Translations under genes and position numbers: made by a program
Source: Incurvaria masculella
Lineage: Eukaryota; Arthropoda; Insecta; Lepidoptera; Incurvariidae
Reading direction: 5' to 3'
Assembly (NCBI GenBank): GCA_946894095.1
Contig: OX335660.1
Span: 14,265,001 to 14,329,000, forward strand
Length of the DNA stretch: 64,000 bases
The notes under the pieces: model-generated
Database searches by the model: none
What the model was told of the DNA's origin: nothing
The model's input: only the letters and a program-made list of their open reading frames with translations
In this document: positions 34,201 through 43,440 of the stretch, one piece after another
Layout: each line of letters begins with the position of its first letter
Position numbering within the stretch: position 1 is the stretch's first letter

Positions 34201-36620
34201 TTGGTAGTGACGGAACCCTCCCGCACCACGCAGTGGTGTGGAATGAAATAGGTATTTGCAACGGAACGCTCCGATTTCTCGAGAACCTCCATGTGATTTA
34301 AATCCACGTACTCCTGGAGACATTGATTGTATTGTTCTCGCAGAGAGGGATTTTTTTGCAAGCGAAATTCAAGTTTTTTGTACCTAGATAATGCAATATC
34401 GTAGGACTCGCCCAACTGATGCGCATCGGGCTGAAATGGCAGGGGTACGATGAAACGTCCTGTCGGGTCACGTGTGACAGTTTTTGAGTACAAATCGTCA
34501 CAATATTTATTTTGCGGAGAAAACTCTGTTTCGGGAATTGATTCAAGTTCCCAAAATTTTTGCAAGGACATGTCGATGTCATCGGAAAATGAGCTATGAC
34601 ATGTGTGAAAAGGAATGGAACCGGGATGTTTTATTTTACCTATAAGCAGGTGCCCAAATATGCTATCAATAGCAGTGGGCGTGTCTGGGGGTCCGTGAAC
34701 TCCGCACAGAACCTCTGCCAATAGATCGGCACCGATCAATAATTCAATCGGTCTCGCCGTCTTCAGGTCCGAATCCGCAAGTGAAATATTTTTTAAGTGG
34801 GGCCAACTGTCAATAGGTATGTTAACATCGGGCATGTAGCGAGTGAGTTTAGATAAAATGAGTGCTTCGACATTTAAGATAGGACCGCTTTTGTTGTGCG
34901 GAGAAAGTTGAAAATTAACTACACCTCGCGTCGGTATAGTTCTATTTATTTCTATTCCTTCCAAAGGTACATCAACTCGTCGCCTTGGTAATCGTAAACG
35001 TTCTACGCAGGCTTCGGTAATGATAGTCGCCTGCGACCCGCTGTCAATGATGCAGCGCACGGTTTGTTTCCGATCACAGCCTAGGTAAATATCCGCGAGC
35101 GCAGTGCTCAACAACACAGTATTATGTGTGTAGGTTGGATTTGCATCCGTACTGGTGCTAGCTAGCGACGCGGCCAACGTCATAGTGTCGTTAGGCTCTG
35201 GCGCATGCGCAGGCACGAGCGGCGGCGCAGGCGGCGGATGTGGCGGCGGCGCAGGCGCAGCGACAGCGGCTACGATCAGCGGAATCTCCTCGTGTAACAA
35301 CGAGTGATGTTTTTGATTGCAAGTTCGACATGTAAACTTTGATTTACAATCTTTTATGTCGTGGCCTACATTCAGACAGTTGATGCAAATTTTCTGTCCC
35401 TTGATAGTGGTACGCCTAGCAGAGACGGACAAGTTTTGAAACTGTGGGCATTTCCCGAGTGAGTGTGCCGATTGACACACGATGCACTTGAAACGATGTT
35501 GTTCCGATGTAGTTGTAGCCGCGGCACAAAACTTCGACGGCACTTGGTTTTGTTTGTAATGCGAATTAGTTTGAACGGAACTCTTCGCATTATTACTTGT
35601 CGAGGAATCAGAAGTTCTGTTGAAATTTACAATTTCATTCGCTGCGAGTTCTTTATTTAGAAATGTAAGTAACTGTGCCAGTGTAGGTATCGAACTACAT
35701 GAAGGCAACGAGATTTCAAACCGTTTGCGCAAATTTGCGCCTAATCTGCGCAGTAATAAGTTAATGAGAATGAAATCCCACTCTTTAATCGGAAATTTCA
35801 TCATTTCGAGTGCTTTAAGATTTTCCTGAAAAATGTTTAAGATGTTGCGCAAGCCTTTATCGGAGTTGGAAAGGTTTTCCAAATCGAGAATGCGATCGAG
35901 ATGTCTGCACGCGATGAGACGAAGATTTTCATATCTCGATTTTAACATGTCCACTGCTACCTGATAATTTTCATTTGTGACTGGTATGGATTTTATCAGG
36001 TTGTATGGCTCATTTTTTAGACATGTCAACAAATACCTAAACTTCTCAACATCCTCGTACCTGGTGCTACTGTGAACGATAGAATTGTACAGATCGAAAA
36101 ATGCGTTCCAATCCGTAGGTTCCCCAGCGAAAGTAGGTAAGGACAGGGTAGGTAGTCGTGGTTTATCGTGTCCAGAGGTCCCGCAGCAGTGGCTTACATC
36201 GCGCGCTGTAGAATTATGAACTGAATGACTCATCCTGCGAGTAATTAGCTCGGCTTGCTTTAATTTACTCGCAGAGACTTGGATTTTGTAGTAAAGGTCG
36301 TTGAAATCTGATCGTATGGTCAATTGTTCAGTTTTGTCAAATTGACCACTAGCCATAAGATATTTTTCAATTTTTATTTGATTTTTTGAAAATTTTCTTT
36401 GAAGAGTTAGGAGCTCTTTTGCACGGCAAAGAAACTCGTCCGTGTCGATAATGTCGGAAATAGCGCGCAATTCCGTGAATATTATGTCACGTTCAAACAA
36501 ATCCTGTTCGTACGGAATAGCCTTGATAACTCGGCGTGTTGTCCTTTCAGGATTCGAACCCGTTTCAGAATGTATGTTTGAAACGGCGGTTGGCGGAAAT
36601 GAGTCGCCTGGTTGCGCCAT
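31251..36620 (-). CDS. BEL/Pao Gag-Pol polyprotein (1789 aa)
   Basis: One uninterrupted frame from the ATG at 36620 (MAQPGDS...); the open frame reaches four codons further up, but only to a GTG. Order: Gag with DUF1759-like region (about 150-300, LPTFAGEPTDWNAFFDLYNS); Cys/His knuckles (about 379-445, CIVC...HSLGKC, CINC..VGHDIKDC); aspartic protease DSGS (D526); reverse transcriptase with FVDD (D933, D934); RNase H (FSDSSEKSMGACVYLR, AWTDSTIVLSWL); integrase with D1490 (VGVDYCGFF), D1556 (SDNGTNF) and E1610 (GGIWEAG); DUF5641-like C-terminus (GSVVLVRED...). Length is normal for an autonomous element. One anomaly: the integrase HHCC zinc motif reads CVKW, with Trp1458 where the last Cys is expected. 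Gag and Pol are fused without frameshift, as is common in this group. Expression would start in the LTR at 37236-37772. Confidence 0.95.
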   Translation of the reverse strand: MAQPGDSFPPTAVSNIHSETGSNPERTTRRVIKAIPYEQDLFERDIIFTELRAISDIIDTDEFLCRAKELLTLQRKFSKNQIKIEKYLMASGQFDKTEQLTIRSDFNDLYYKIQVSASKLKQAELITRRMSHSVHNSTARDVSHCCGTSGHDKPRLPTLSLPTFAGEPTDWNAFFDLYNSIVHSSTRYEDVEKFRYLLTCLKNEPYNLIKSIPVTNENYQVAVDMLKSRYENLRLIACRHLDRILDLENLSNSDKGLRNILNIFQENLKALEMMKFPIKEWDFILINLLLRRLGANLRKRFEISLPSCSSIPTLAQLLTFLNKELAANEIVNFNRTSDSSTSNNAKSSVQTNSHYKQNQVPSKFCAAATTTSEQHRFKCIVCQSAHSLGKCPQFQNLSVSARRTTIKGQKICINCLNVGHDIKDCKSKFTCRTCNQKHHSLLHEEIPLIVAAVAAPAPPPHPPPAPPLVPAHAPEPNDTMTLAASLASTSTDANPTYTHNTVLLSTALADIYLGCDRKQTVRCIIDSGSQATIITEACVERLRLPRRRVDVPLEGIEINRTIPTRGVVNFQLSPHNKSGPILNVEALILSKLTRYMPDVNIPIDSWPHLKNISLADSDLKTARPIELLIGADLLAEVLCGVHGPPDTPTAIDSIFGHLLIGKIKHPGSIPFHTCHSSFSDDIDMSLQKFWELESIPETEFSPQNKYCDDLYSKTVTRDPTGRFIVPLPFQPDAHQLGESYDIALSRYKKLEFRLQKNPSLREQYNQCLQEYVDLNHMEVLEKSERSVANTYFIPHHCVVREGSVTTKVRVVFDGGCKTSNGKSLNDILITGPNLHQDIVHVLLKFRIHPIVLISDIKQMYRQILVREQDRNFQLILWRPSPTSPILTYRHRAVVFGLRSSPYLALRTIKQLAHDEKDRFPRAAQVLLSDVFVDDVVTGAASESEALTLQQELIDICKSGCFELRKWCSNNPALLSSVLAEESLAEQKHDHIVFSDLDDSTAGVKVLGLRWNPKQDCFNFEINCKPRESTKRTILSEIFRLYDPLGFLGPVVILAKQLIQSMWLTKTDWDEAPPREIIEIWDRIKSELPLLSKIHFPRHILPTTDSVQIHGFSDSSEKSMGACVYLRHCDRDGNITIHLLIAKTKVAPLKRISIPRLELTAAFLLAKLIELVVNTYRHMVDITEVHAWTDSTIVLSWLSASAHEYKVFVANRVTEILSRVPANRWRHVPSADNPSDSASRGMYPSEFIQHKLWFSGPPWLRLPENEWPKLPTILQTEEEKRKQVLSILNPEAPDTDLIAKFSSLDKLLRVVSYIFRFYRKCRKQLDDNCNRPYISVSENKYALKCLIKIAQGNAFQDDLIKIKTKTVCSDKLRRLNPFLDSENILRVGGRIDKSFLPYETKHQIILPKSHHLTHLIIDSMHVQYLHAGPQALQYILLQRFWILAARDVIRRRVHLCVKWFRAKPHAPQPIMSSLPADRVRPARVFSKVGVDYCGFFHTRANKIRNAKIYKSYVAIFVCMATKCVHLELVSDLSTESFIAALRRFVSRRGVPSDIFSDNGTNFVGSDTYLKDLYSFLNDKSNQNFVAEHGVSLGISWHFNPASASHFGGIWEAGVKSFKHHLRRVVGTQVLTYDEFHTFICECEAILNSRPLCVLSSEPEVLALSPAHFLVGSPLTTLADTDLTDTKPSRLTRWRLVQQFTQHLWRRWSKEYLHQLQQRGKWWTSREALTPVRNGSVVLVREDNLPPLQWKLARVDALHPGTDGVTRAVSLRMGNNLIKRPVVKVCPLPIE

Positions 36621-36632
36621 TTTGTTAAACAC

Positions 36633-37217
36633 GTAAATTAAACTGAGTAAAATTTAAAATGTAAGTATAAATTATTTGTAAGTTTAAATGATATGCCAGT
36701 GTAAATGATATAAAATTGTTAATTGTAAACCATTAATTACGCAAATGGGTACGCAACGTAAAGTACCTAGGTTGTACTGAAACTGAAATAAACGCTCGAA
36801 CCGAGCTGCGCGCGTAGCAATACAAAACCGGTTTGGCTGCAAAGATGTGTCCGAAATCGTTGAAATGTAATCGATAGATGCGATTGCTTATTATTGTGAA
36901 GTTAGAAAATGAATGAAATAACCGTTAGATATAATATGAAGATGTGCGCAAACCAGAAAGAATGTAGGTAGGTAGGTGTTTAAAGGTAAGTAGGTAGGTA
37001 CCTATCGCTCGAAATTTGACTATCAAGCACTGTGAAGCCGTTTGCAATGCAACTGTAACAATATATTTAAAAATGGCTACAGGGAACGTTGCCACGAAAT
37101 GACGTCGGTTCCACGATAAGTGATTCCTACTACGGTTACCTGTTGCAAACTTTGAAAACGTATGGCGGCAGCGTTTGTACGCGCGCCGTGATTGCACAAT
37201 CTAGAAATGTTACTTTT
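36633..37217 (-). other. BEL/Pao 5' untranslated leader
   Basis: Between the 5' LTR/primer site and the Gag-Pol start; about 600 bp with no long frame. A GTAG-rich tract lies at 36964-37000. It would hold the packaging region, which cannot be defined from sequence alone. Confidence 0.6.
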
Positions 37218-37235
37218 GTTCGGTTCGGAGGGCCA
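37218..37235 (-). promoter_or_regulatory. Putative primer binding site
   Basis: Immediately inside the 5' LTR the element strand reads tggccctccgaaccgaac. TGG next to the LTR pairs with the CCA end of a tRNA; I cannot name the tRNA. Confidence 0.6.
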
Positions 37236-37772
37236 TGTTTAGAGCTCTACGAGAGTAAGTGGACTGTAGTGTATGCAATATGATTGAGGTTTGACTCACT
37301 AACCTTTTCGAATACACCTTCCACGACCTTTCATCCCGCGCACTGGCTCAGGTTGGCGGCAGCGGCGGCGGCAGCGGTGCGGTGCAGTCTCTTCAAAGGC
37401 TGGTGGTCACTGAGGTCACTGTTCTCGATAAACGTAGTCTATGCAAAGAAATGATCTTGGGTTTGGTGGATCTGCGACAGGACGGCCAGAAGTCGGTTCG
37501 CTCGCGCGCGAAAGTCAGTTCTCACTGCCGTTTGATTCGCGCCGGCCGCGGCACGGCGACGCGTTGGTCACGATGCATGGACCAATCATGGACGCCGAAT
37601 TTCGGCGGCAACCAATACGCTGAGACTTCGGGCCGTTTCGAGCGTATTTGAAAGGGAAAAGTAAGTTCAAACCTCAACCGATTAATTGCAATTTGAATTT
37701 GAAACATTTGAACGTAAAGTACCTAATCGAAATTGTGCAATCACGTTGGATTTGAACCTTCCGTACGGAACA
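37236..37772 (-). repeat. BEL/Pao 5' LTR (537 bp)
   Basis: Identical on reading to 30504-31040. Short frames occurring in both LTRs are shared only because the LTRs are duplicates. Contains CG-rich sequence (gcggcggcggcagcgg, gcgccggccgcggcacgg). Right target duplication GTGCG at 37773-37777. Confidence 0.97.
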
Positions 37773-37777
37773 GTGCG

Positions 37778-38804
37778 TAAATAATCACAGCTAATGTATT
37801 CAAAGACACTGTAACTTGTGATGTTGACAATCACTGGAGGTGCTAATATTATAGAAAAAACATCATCACAGAATTGCAGACTAATATCTAGAGACACATG
37901 GTTGAATTTAGAATGAAACCATATATTTAACAATTATTTAAGTTGTTTTATATAGCAAACGATTTTTACCCATATTTAGAGAAAACAAGAAACTTTTTTT
38001 TCTTAAAATAATTTATTTCCAGCTGTGTGACAAAAAACTGGAAAACCTAAATCATAAGTATAGCACATTGCTGAAAATCTACTGAAATAAAAACATAATT
38101 TAGGGGGACAACATATTTAAACCTAGCTCCAAATTATGGTGCGAAAGAACTGGAGGGTTATTTTAATTTAATTTGCGAAAAACCTTTTTTTTTTCAAATC
38201 GGTTGCTTTGTAGACACGTCGTGAAAACCATTACTTCCGTACCTTGTAAATATTTAGATAAAATGTTTCATGTTACTTTCAGGTTGGCGATGGCTCTTCT
38301 GAAAATAAATATGTAACAGTCGGACGACCACCCGCTCGGTACACTTTTCAGAGCTCGCAACCTAAGCTCTATAAATATTTACGTACATGAAACACATATC
38401 GGTTTGAGCAAAGTGTGTGCTTCGGATCGATGTTTACTAACTGATGAAAAGTATAATGTTACTTTTATACATTTTAGAGGCCATTAATAGGGAAGATTAT
38501 ATTTAGATTAATTCTCCCGTCCGAAATTATTTTCCAATAGAATAGAGTAAAATGTGTGGACGTCGAATGAAAAATAATCCAACAACTTCCTTTTTAGGAA
38601 ATATGTTTTATTTATGTTACATTCGGTAAACCCGATTTTATGTATACCCCGATTTTATAGATAACTACTAAAATATATACTACCTATATCCTTGGATAAC
38701 AACTGTTGGATTCCTCTTATTTGTTATGTATATAATGGTGTATTACAAATATGTGTCTGAAAGTTTTAGCAGGATTTAAAAATACTACTAAGATGCCGAG
38801 TAAA
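37778..38804. other. AT-rich non-coding stretch
   Basis: No coding region recognised between the BEL element and the Helitron remnant. Confidence 0.5.
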
Positions 38805-38880
38805 TTGGCACAGTGGTTTTCAAATGATTAGTAAACTACGTTTGTATGTTGAGCAAATTTTCTCATGCTTACGAGCCCAT
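38805..38880. repeat. Half of a foldback element (GGCCCGTAAGC family)
   Basis: ttttcaaatgattagtaaac, tacgtttgtatg and gcttacgagccca match the right half of the foldback at 40123-40484. The left half is missing. Confidence 0.7.
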
Positions 38881-39384
38881 CGTAACCAATATGCCGTTTG
38901 TGAACTTCTGGAAATTGGAGACAATAGAAAAAAAAAATGATGAACGCAAGCAAAATATATTTTAGTAAGAGAACCATTTTACAGTCTACTGCAGTATAAT
39001 TTTCTTTTCTATATTTTAATTTTAATACATACAACAAAGTCGGGTTTCTTCGAACACTAATAACTCGAGAACGGCTGGACCGATTTTCAAGGTTTTTGAT
39101 TTGTTGTAATTGTCTCCGTCCCGAATAGCAGAAAAACTATTAAAAAGATTGGAAAATTGCCAAAAACAATAAAACAAAAGAAAAAAAATCTCCATTCACA
39201 ATGTTCATGGGTTTCGTAACTGTCAAACGTTTAATGTTCATCCCGTCGATACGGTAAACTATCCCCTCAAATTAAAGAACATATTTAAATAAAGGTTTCG
39301 AATCGACAAGATATATACACAATATTCGAATGATGGCGTATCTTAGATTTAGGAGAAAGAGGTTAATCATTTTTTAGCAGGCTC

Positions 39385-40020
39385 GGTAGTCATCATGCTT
39401 CGAAATTTAAACGGGTCGCCTTCATAAAGTCCAAAAAGCATAAAGTCCGAAACCCAGAATGTCCAAAAATATGTATTTTTCGTATGTATTATAAAATGCA
39501 TATATTCTAACCTAACCTAACCTAAACCAATTAAAAATATCTGTATTCCTAAGTATTTTGGACGGTAAGGGTTTTGGACCTTGTGCTTTTTGGACTTTAT
39601 GATGCGTCCCCATTTAAACCAACCAAAACTATGCAATGGAACGCGCTTGGTTATAAAAAAACTGTTAAGTGATTCATATGACGAAACTCAAAGGAAAATT
39701 AAAAAATGAGTTAGACCTCATTTCGAGGATTCCAATGATCCCAACAGATATGCCCTTTGAGTTGAAACGATTTCAGTTCCCGATTCGTCTTGCCTTGGCC
39801 ATTACGATTAACAAAGGCCAATCGTTGACTGTTTGTGATCTCAACTTAGAAAATCCATGTTTTTCTCATTGTCAGTTGTACGTGGCATATTCACGTGACG
39901 GCAAATCATCCGCTTTATTTGTTCTTGCGCCTGAGAAAAAAAAATGTCGTATATGATGAGGCGCTTCAACGAAGAGAATTAAACCGAGTGCATCCCATGC
40001 TGCACAATTTGCACATAGTT
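39385..40020 (+). pseudogene. Helitron helicase C-terminus (Pif1-like), interrupted
   Basis: Upstream of the MITE the frame reads ..VVIMLRNLN. Downstream it resumes NQPKLCNGTRLVIKKLLS (39616 onward) and then, in other frames, FELKRFQFPIRLALAITINK and CQLYVAYSRDGKSSALFVLA (39748-39930), ending ..HNLHIV. LCNGTRL, the F-F-P...TINK(A/G)Q block and the final Y-V-A-x-S-R are conserved in Pif1-family helicases of Helitrons. The 8-bp duplicate ATTTAAAC repeats the NLN codons on both sides of the MITE. At least one frame change separates the LCNGTRL and FELKR blocks. The nuclease and N-terminal helicase parts are missing. Confidence 0.85.
39413..39611 (+). mobile_element. CCTAA-array MITE (hAT-like), copy 2, complete 199 bp
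   Basis: Terminal inverted repeats gggtcgccttcataaagtcc... and the reverse complement of the right end ggggacgcatcataaagtcc; similarity runs ~43 bp, through caaaaagca and caaaaccc. An exact 8-bp target duplication ATTTAAAC lies at 39405-39412 and 39612-39619, typical of hAT elements. The middle carries (CCTAA)3 at about 39510-39526, the complement of the insect telomere unit TTAGG. No coding capacity. Confidence 0.92.
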
Positions 40021-40122
40021 TAATTCAATCATGTCTTGCTGACACGCGATAGATATACTTAATTTTTGTACATTTTTATTTCTTTTTGCGTTATTATCTT
40101 AATAAATTAGTGAACTTAAGGT

Positions 40123-40484
40123 CGGCCCGTAAGCATCAGAAAATTTCGCCTCCCATACAAACGTAGTTTACTAATCATTTGAAAACCACTGTTCCAACTT
40201 ACTTGATATTTGTTATCTAATATTAGGCTACAAATATCTGTGTCTGCATGCCTTTGTTTTTTCAGTAAATGTATTCTGGGTCAAACCACAGAGAAAACAA
40301 AATTCGTATGAAGATTTTCTTTTTGCTTTCATTTCATTCTGTTTGGATTTTTCAAAAAAACAAAAGCATGCAGACACAGATATTTGTTACCTGATATTAG
40401 ATATTAAATATCAATTTAATTGGAATAGCGGTTTCCAAATGATTAGTAAACTACGTTTGTATGGGGAGCATAGCTTACGGGCCG
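40123..40484. mobile_element. Foldback MITE with ~150-bp inverted repeats
   Basis: Left end cggcccgtaag (40123-40133), right end cttacgggccg (40474-40484). Internal matching blocks: catacaaacgtagtttacta / tagtaaactacgtttgtatg, atatctgtgtctgcatgc / gcatgcagacacagatat. Nearly the whole element folds on itself with a loop near 40250-40360. It lies in the non-coding tail of the Helitron. Partial relatives at 38805-38880 and 43896-44015. Confidence 0.85.
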
Positions 40485-41144
40485 TTCTTAATATTTATTT
40501 TGTATTCATTGTATTACTTTCATGAAATCCTACATTAAGTTGAATCTGTAACACGACATTTATTGACTGTTACGCGATACGAAGTTCGCCGGGTCAGCTA
40601 GAAGAAAATAAAAGTTGACGAGAAAATGTTCTCGAGACACGAGAGAAAGCAAGATTCTCCACTATGATGTTGCAATCTATAACTTGCTTAAACACGCAGC
40701 TTAAACAATTACTTTAAAGAAATAAGAAACGAAAGTAAATGATCCAACTCAACGTAACAGCGAAGCATTTATGACATAATGCCAACCGACAATGACTACG
40801 GAATCTTGACATTGGCATTACATAGGCGAAAGTATGCCGCGAGCAAACTCCTAGAGCTGAACCGCCTCACTTTGCGCCGAGAAATCTAATTATGGAGTCT
40901 TGGCCGTTGGAAGTCAAAATATATAGTTAAATAAAGTTTGAGATAACTAGGTTTTAGATTATCACAGACGTAATGTTTATTATGTGTGTGATAGTTATTT
41001 ATTTCTGTGTGGCCCGAGTTACGTCAGAGATTCTATTGTTTCTATTGTGGGAGACTGCACGCTTTGTTCTTTCTCATCCGAGATTGGTATGGCCGTTTAC
41101 GTTGAGAATGTGGGTCACCACAGGGATCGGAGCCAATGTAAATA

Positions 41145-41315
41145 TGTAGGTCCCCTTCTCTACATACTTGGTGGTAGGGTTTAAACCCGCCTGAGTTGTG
41201 AATATCGGGTTGGATGAAACGATGGTTAGAGCGGCAATTAAAATTTGTCCGTGATTTTGATCCAGTTCAATGGTAACGTGCTTGGCACCTAATTCTTTCG
41301 AAATTCTTTGCAATC
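41145..41315 (+). mobile_element. SINE fragment
   Basis: gttggatgaaacgatggtta, gagcggcaattaaaatttgt, ccgtgattttgatccagttc and cacctaattctttcg match the SINE body in plus orientation. Head decayed. Confidence 0.7.
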
Positions 41316-41486
41316 CCCGCAGCCAACGATTAGCAATGCAATCGTCAACTCTTGTCAACAGCCAATGGCTGCGGGGCGCTGATATCTAAACGTCATTAAA
41401 AATACGAAACTAAATTTTCAGCGATCAGCGCTGCAGCAATTCGTTAGTTATTATTTAAAAAATATATCCGCCGGTCCGCTAGTATG

Positions 41487-41546
41487 AATGATTAAGGTGA
41501 CTTTTCCGGTACATATTATAGAACTGTAAAAGTCACCTAAATCATT
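41487..41546. repeat. 19-bp inverted repeat (18/19)
   Basis: aatgattaaggtgactttt and aaaagtcacctaaatcatt pair with one mismatch over a 22-nt loop. Confidence 0.7.
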
Positions 41547-41924
41547 TCATACCGTCACGACAGCACTATGCGCCCTACTTCGCATGGATTGTAATATAGT
41601 AATATCTTATCAAACATTCGCACACCAAAGAAACCTCCAGGGATTTTCGGAGACTGAAGACGAAATGTCAAATTCAGCTTCCTTTCGGTTACGTTCACCC
41701 ATAACTTTCCTCATTAGTGACACACGCGTATGCGTCGCCGCCCTTAAATGTTACCTAGCGAGTATAATTGACATCTGCCTGAAATACTGCCGACTTCCGG
41801 CTTCTAAACCCCTTCTGATCACCACCCACTGTATATTGTATTCCGAATATATATTAATTAAGGAACGTCAGCTGTGCCGGTTTCATGTTGTTCAAATTTG
41901 AAGACAGCGAACATGTGATACTGT

Positions 41925-42355
41925 AGGTCCCCCTTCCCCTGCCAGTAGGTTGAGCCCGCTCAGATTGGTACTATGCTTTGGGATAAGATGATAGAAGCGG
42001 CAATGAAAACTTGTCCGTGTTTTCCGTTACACTTAGGGTTGATTTTTCAATAGTCTGATAAACAGCCAGATAACTATTCGACGGATTTATTTACGCTTTT
42101 TCTTATCAATCCCAAACATTAAGTTCATATTTTTATTAGAAAAATTATAGTCAGATATTTGTGATAGAAGATACATTTCTCCGGCAATGACTATCAGTCT
42201 TTTGACAAACGTGAATTTGTACTATCAGTCCGATAAGTACTATCTGAGTGAAAAATCGGCCCTTAATGAAGCCGTGCAGGGAACAGTCTGACGTGGCACC
42301 TAAGTTATTTCTTGGGCTAATATCATGAAGGCGGATGTGGTATTAGACATCTAGA
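41925..42355 (+). mobile_element. SINE copy split by a Harbinger-like MITE
   Basis: Left part (gatagaagcggcaatgaaaa, cttgtccgtgttttcc) ends at 42035 and the right part (aatgaagccgtgcaggg, acgtggcacctaag, ttgggctaatatcatgaagg, gtggtattagacatctag) resumes after 42262. The joined order follows the SINE body. Confidence 0.8.
42036..42262 (-). mobile_element. PIF/Harbinger-like MITE, copy 2, with TTA target duplication
   Basis: Ends gggttgatttttcaatag and gagtgaaaaatcggccc form terminal inverted repeats; TTA lies on both sides (42033-42035, 42263-42265). A 3-bp TWA duplication with GGGCCGATTTTTCA-type ends fits PIF/Harbinger. It is the reverse-orientation relative of 6476-6704, with no coding capacity. 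Insertion into a SINE body gives a clear empty-site comparison. Confidence 0.88.
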
Positions 42356-42927
42356 TCTAGTTACATATAAACCTCTGAATGAATTTTCATTATTATTATA
42401 AATGAATATCAAGTCAATAATATTTCGTTTATTATTGAAACTTAACTTAATCATGACAATTCTGATAAGAAAAGAAAAAAAATATGAATACAATTTCGGG
42501 GCTTATTTTAGTATTTTACCATACATTGCTAAGTGCCGAGTGCACGAAAGGACACAAAATCTAAATCAACGTCAACGTTTCATTAAACACGTCTAAACTT
42601 TTATGAACAATACGGAGAGGAACTGGGTCAACTCCACTCCTCAAAGTGACGCGTTTGAACATTGACTAACTCAGCCGTCTCTTCCTGGAATAGGTCTTGT
42701 AGTGCTAATTTCCGTGTAATAGTTACAACAATAAGCATCCAACCCGATATAATACACACAAACCTCTGGTTTTGCTAGAACTTAATTCAATCATTGGTTG
42801 GAATTGAATTTGCAATTAGACACCGATTGCACAAACGCACGACGTGCGGTTAGCATCTGAGGTTAACTGACTCCGCAGCGTTGGATGTACACGAGAATAA
42901 TACTACTTGCGCTAGGAGACGCGCTGC

Positions 42928-43017
42928 TGGCACAAAAAATCGGCCAAGTGCGGGTCGGTTCCGCACACGAAGGGTTCCGTACCATCGTAAGAGATATAAC
43001 ACAAAACATCTCGTTTT
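42928..43017 (+). repeat. GACG-type repeat, 5' fragment
   Basis: aatcggccaagtgcgggtcgg, cgaagggttccgtaccatcg and agatataacacaaaacatct match the head of the family; the sequence then switches abruptly into LINE coding sequence. Confidence 0.8.
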
Positions 43018-43440
43018 TCTCGCGAGCAAGACACAGGCGTGCATATTCAGTGCGAAGAGGACACCTTTCAGTGCAGCTCCGACCTTCCAAGGTACAACTC
43101 TGGGTATTGACGACCACATTAGGACTCTTGGTGTCGACCTGACGCATGACCTAAATTTTGGACATCATATCGAGGATAAGGCCAAGCTTGCCTCAAAAAA
43201 GCTGAGAGTCCTCAAGAGGGTGCGTCAGTATTTCACGCCTGACCAAAAACTGCTCCTCTACAAGGCGCAGATAAGGTCTTGCGTGGAGTACTTACTACTC
43301 GCATTTGTGGGACGGCTCAACTAAGTATCTGCTTGGCTCCCTGAACTCGATACAGCGTCGTGCCGTGCGTCTCGTCGACGATCCCAAGGTATCCCTAAAT
43401 TTGGAAACCCTTCAACTCCGAAAGGAAGAAGCACCTGGCC
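43018..43440 (+). pseudogene. LINE reverse transcriptase C-terminal fragment
   Basis: Frame from about 43019 to 43320 reads ..KTQACIFSAKRTPF.., LGVDLTHDLNFGHHIEDKAK, ASKKLRVLKRVRQYFTPDQK, LLLYKAQIRSCVEY; after a frame break at about 43315 it continues LLGSLNSIQRRAVRLVDDPK, ..LQLRKEE. This is the thumb and post-RT region shared by Jockey/R1-type LINEs of insects. It lacks the endonuclease and catalytic RT motifs, so it is dead and 5'-truncated, fused to a GACG-repeat head. Distinct from the two LINEs at 44.6-54.5 kb. Confidence 0.85.

Larger units (their letters stand above)
30504..37772 (-). mobile_element. Complete BEL/Pao LTR retrotransposon (7269 bp)
   Basis: Two 537-bp LTRs flank one Gag-Pol frame, and GTGCG is duplicated at 30499-30503 and 37773-37777. 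The 5-bp duplication, the DUF1759-type Gag, the protease-RT-RNase H-integrase order and the C-terminal DUF5641-like tail are all typical of BEL/Pao. The element lies on the minus strand; next to the 5' LTR the primer site starts with TGG (37235 downward), complementary to a tRNA CCA end. There is no env-like frame. Indistinguishable LTRs and an open frame indicate a recent insertion. It landed near the right end of a CCTAA MITE. Confidence 0.97.
38990..40601 (+). mobile_element. Helitron remnant carrying two nested insertions
   Basis: The left part has aactcgagaacggctggacc gattt (39061-39085), a phrase common near the start of lepidopteran Helitrons; helicase coding pieces flank a MITE (39385-39412, 39612-40020); the right end is cgaagttcgccgggtcagct ag at 40580-40601, a GC-rich end with CTAG as in Helitron 3' termini. 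Most of the Rep/helicase gene is deleted. Nested inside are the CCTAA MITE (39413-39611) and a foldback (40123-40484). The left boundary is approximate. Confidence 0.75.
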
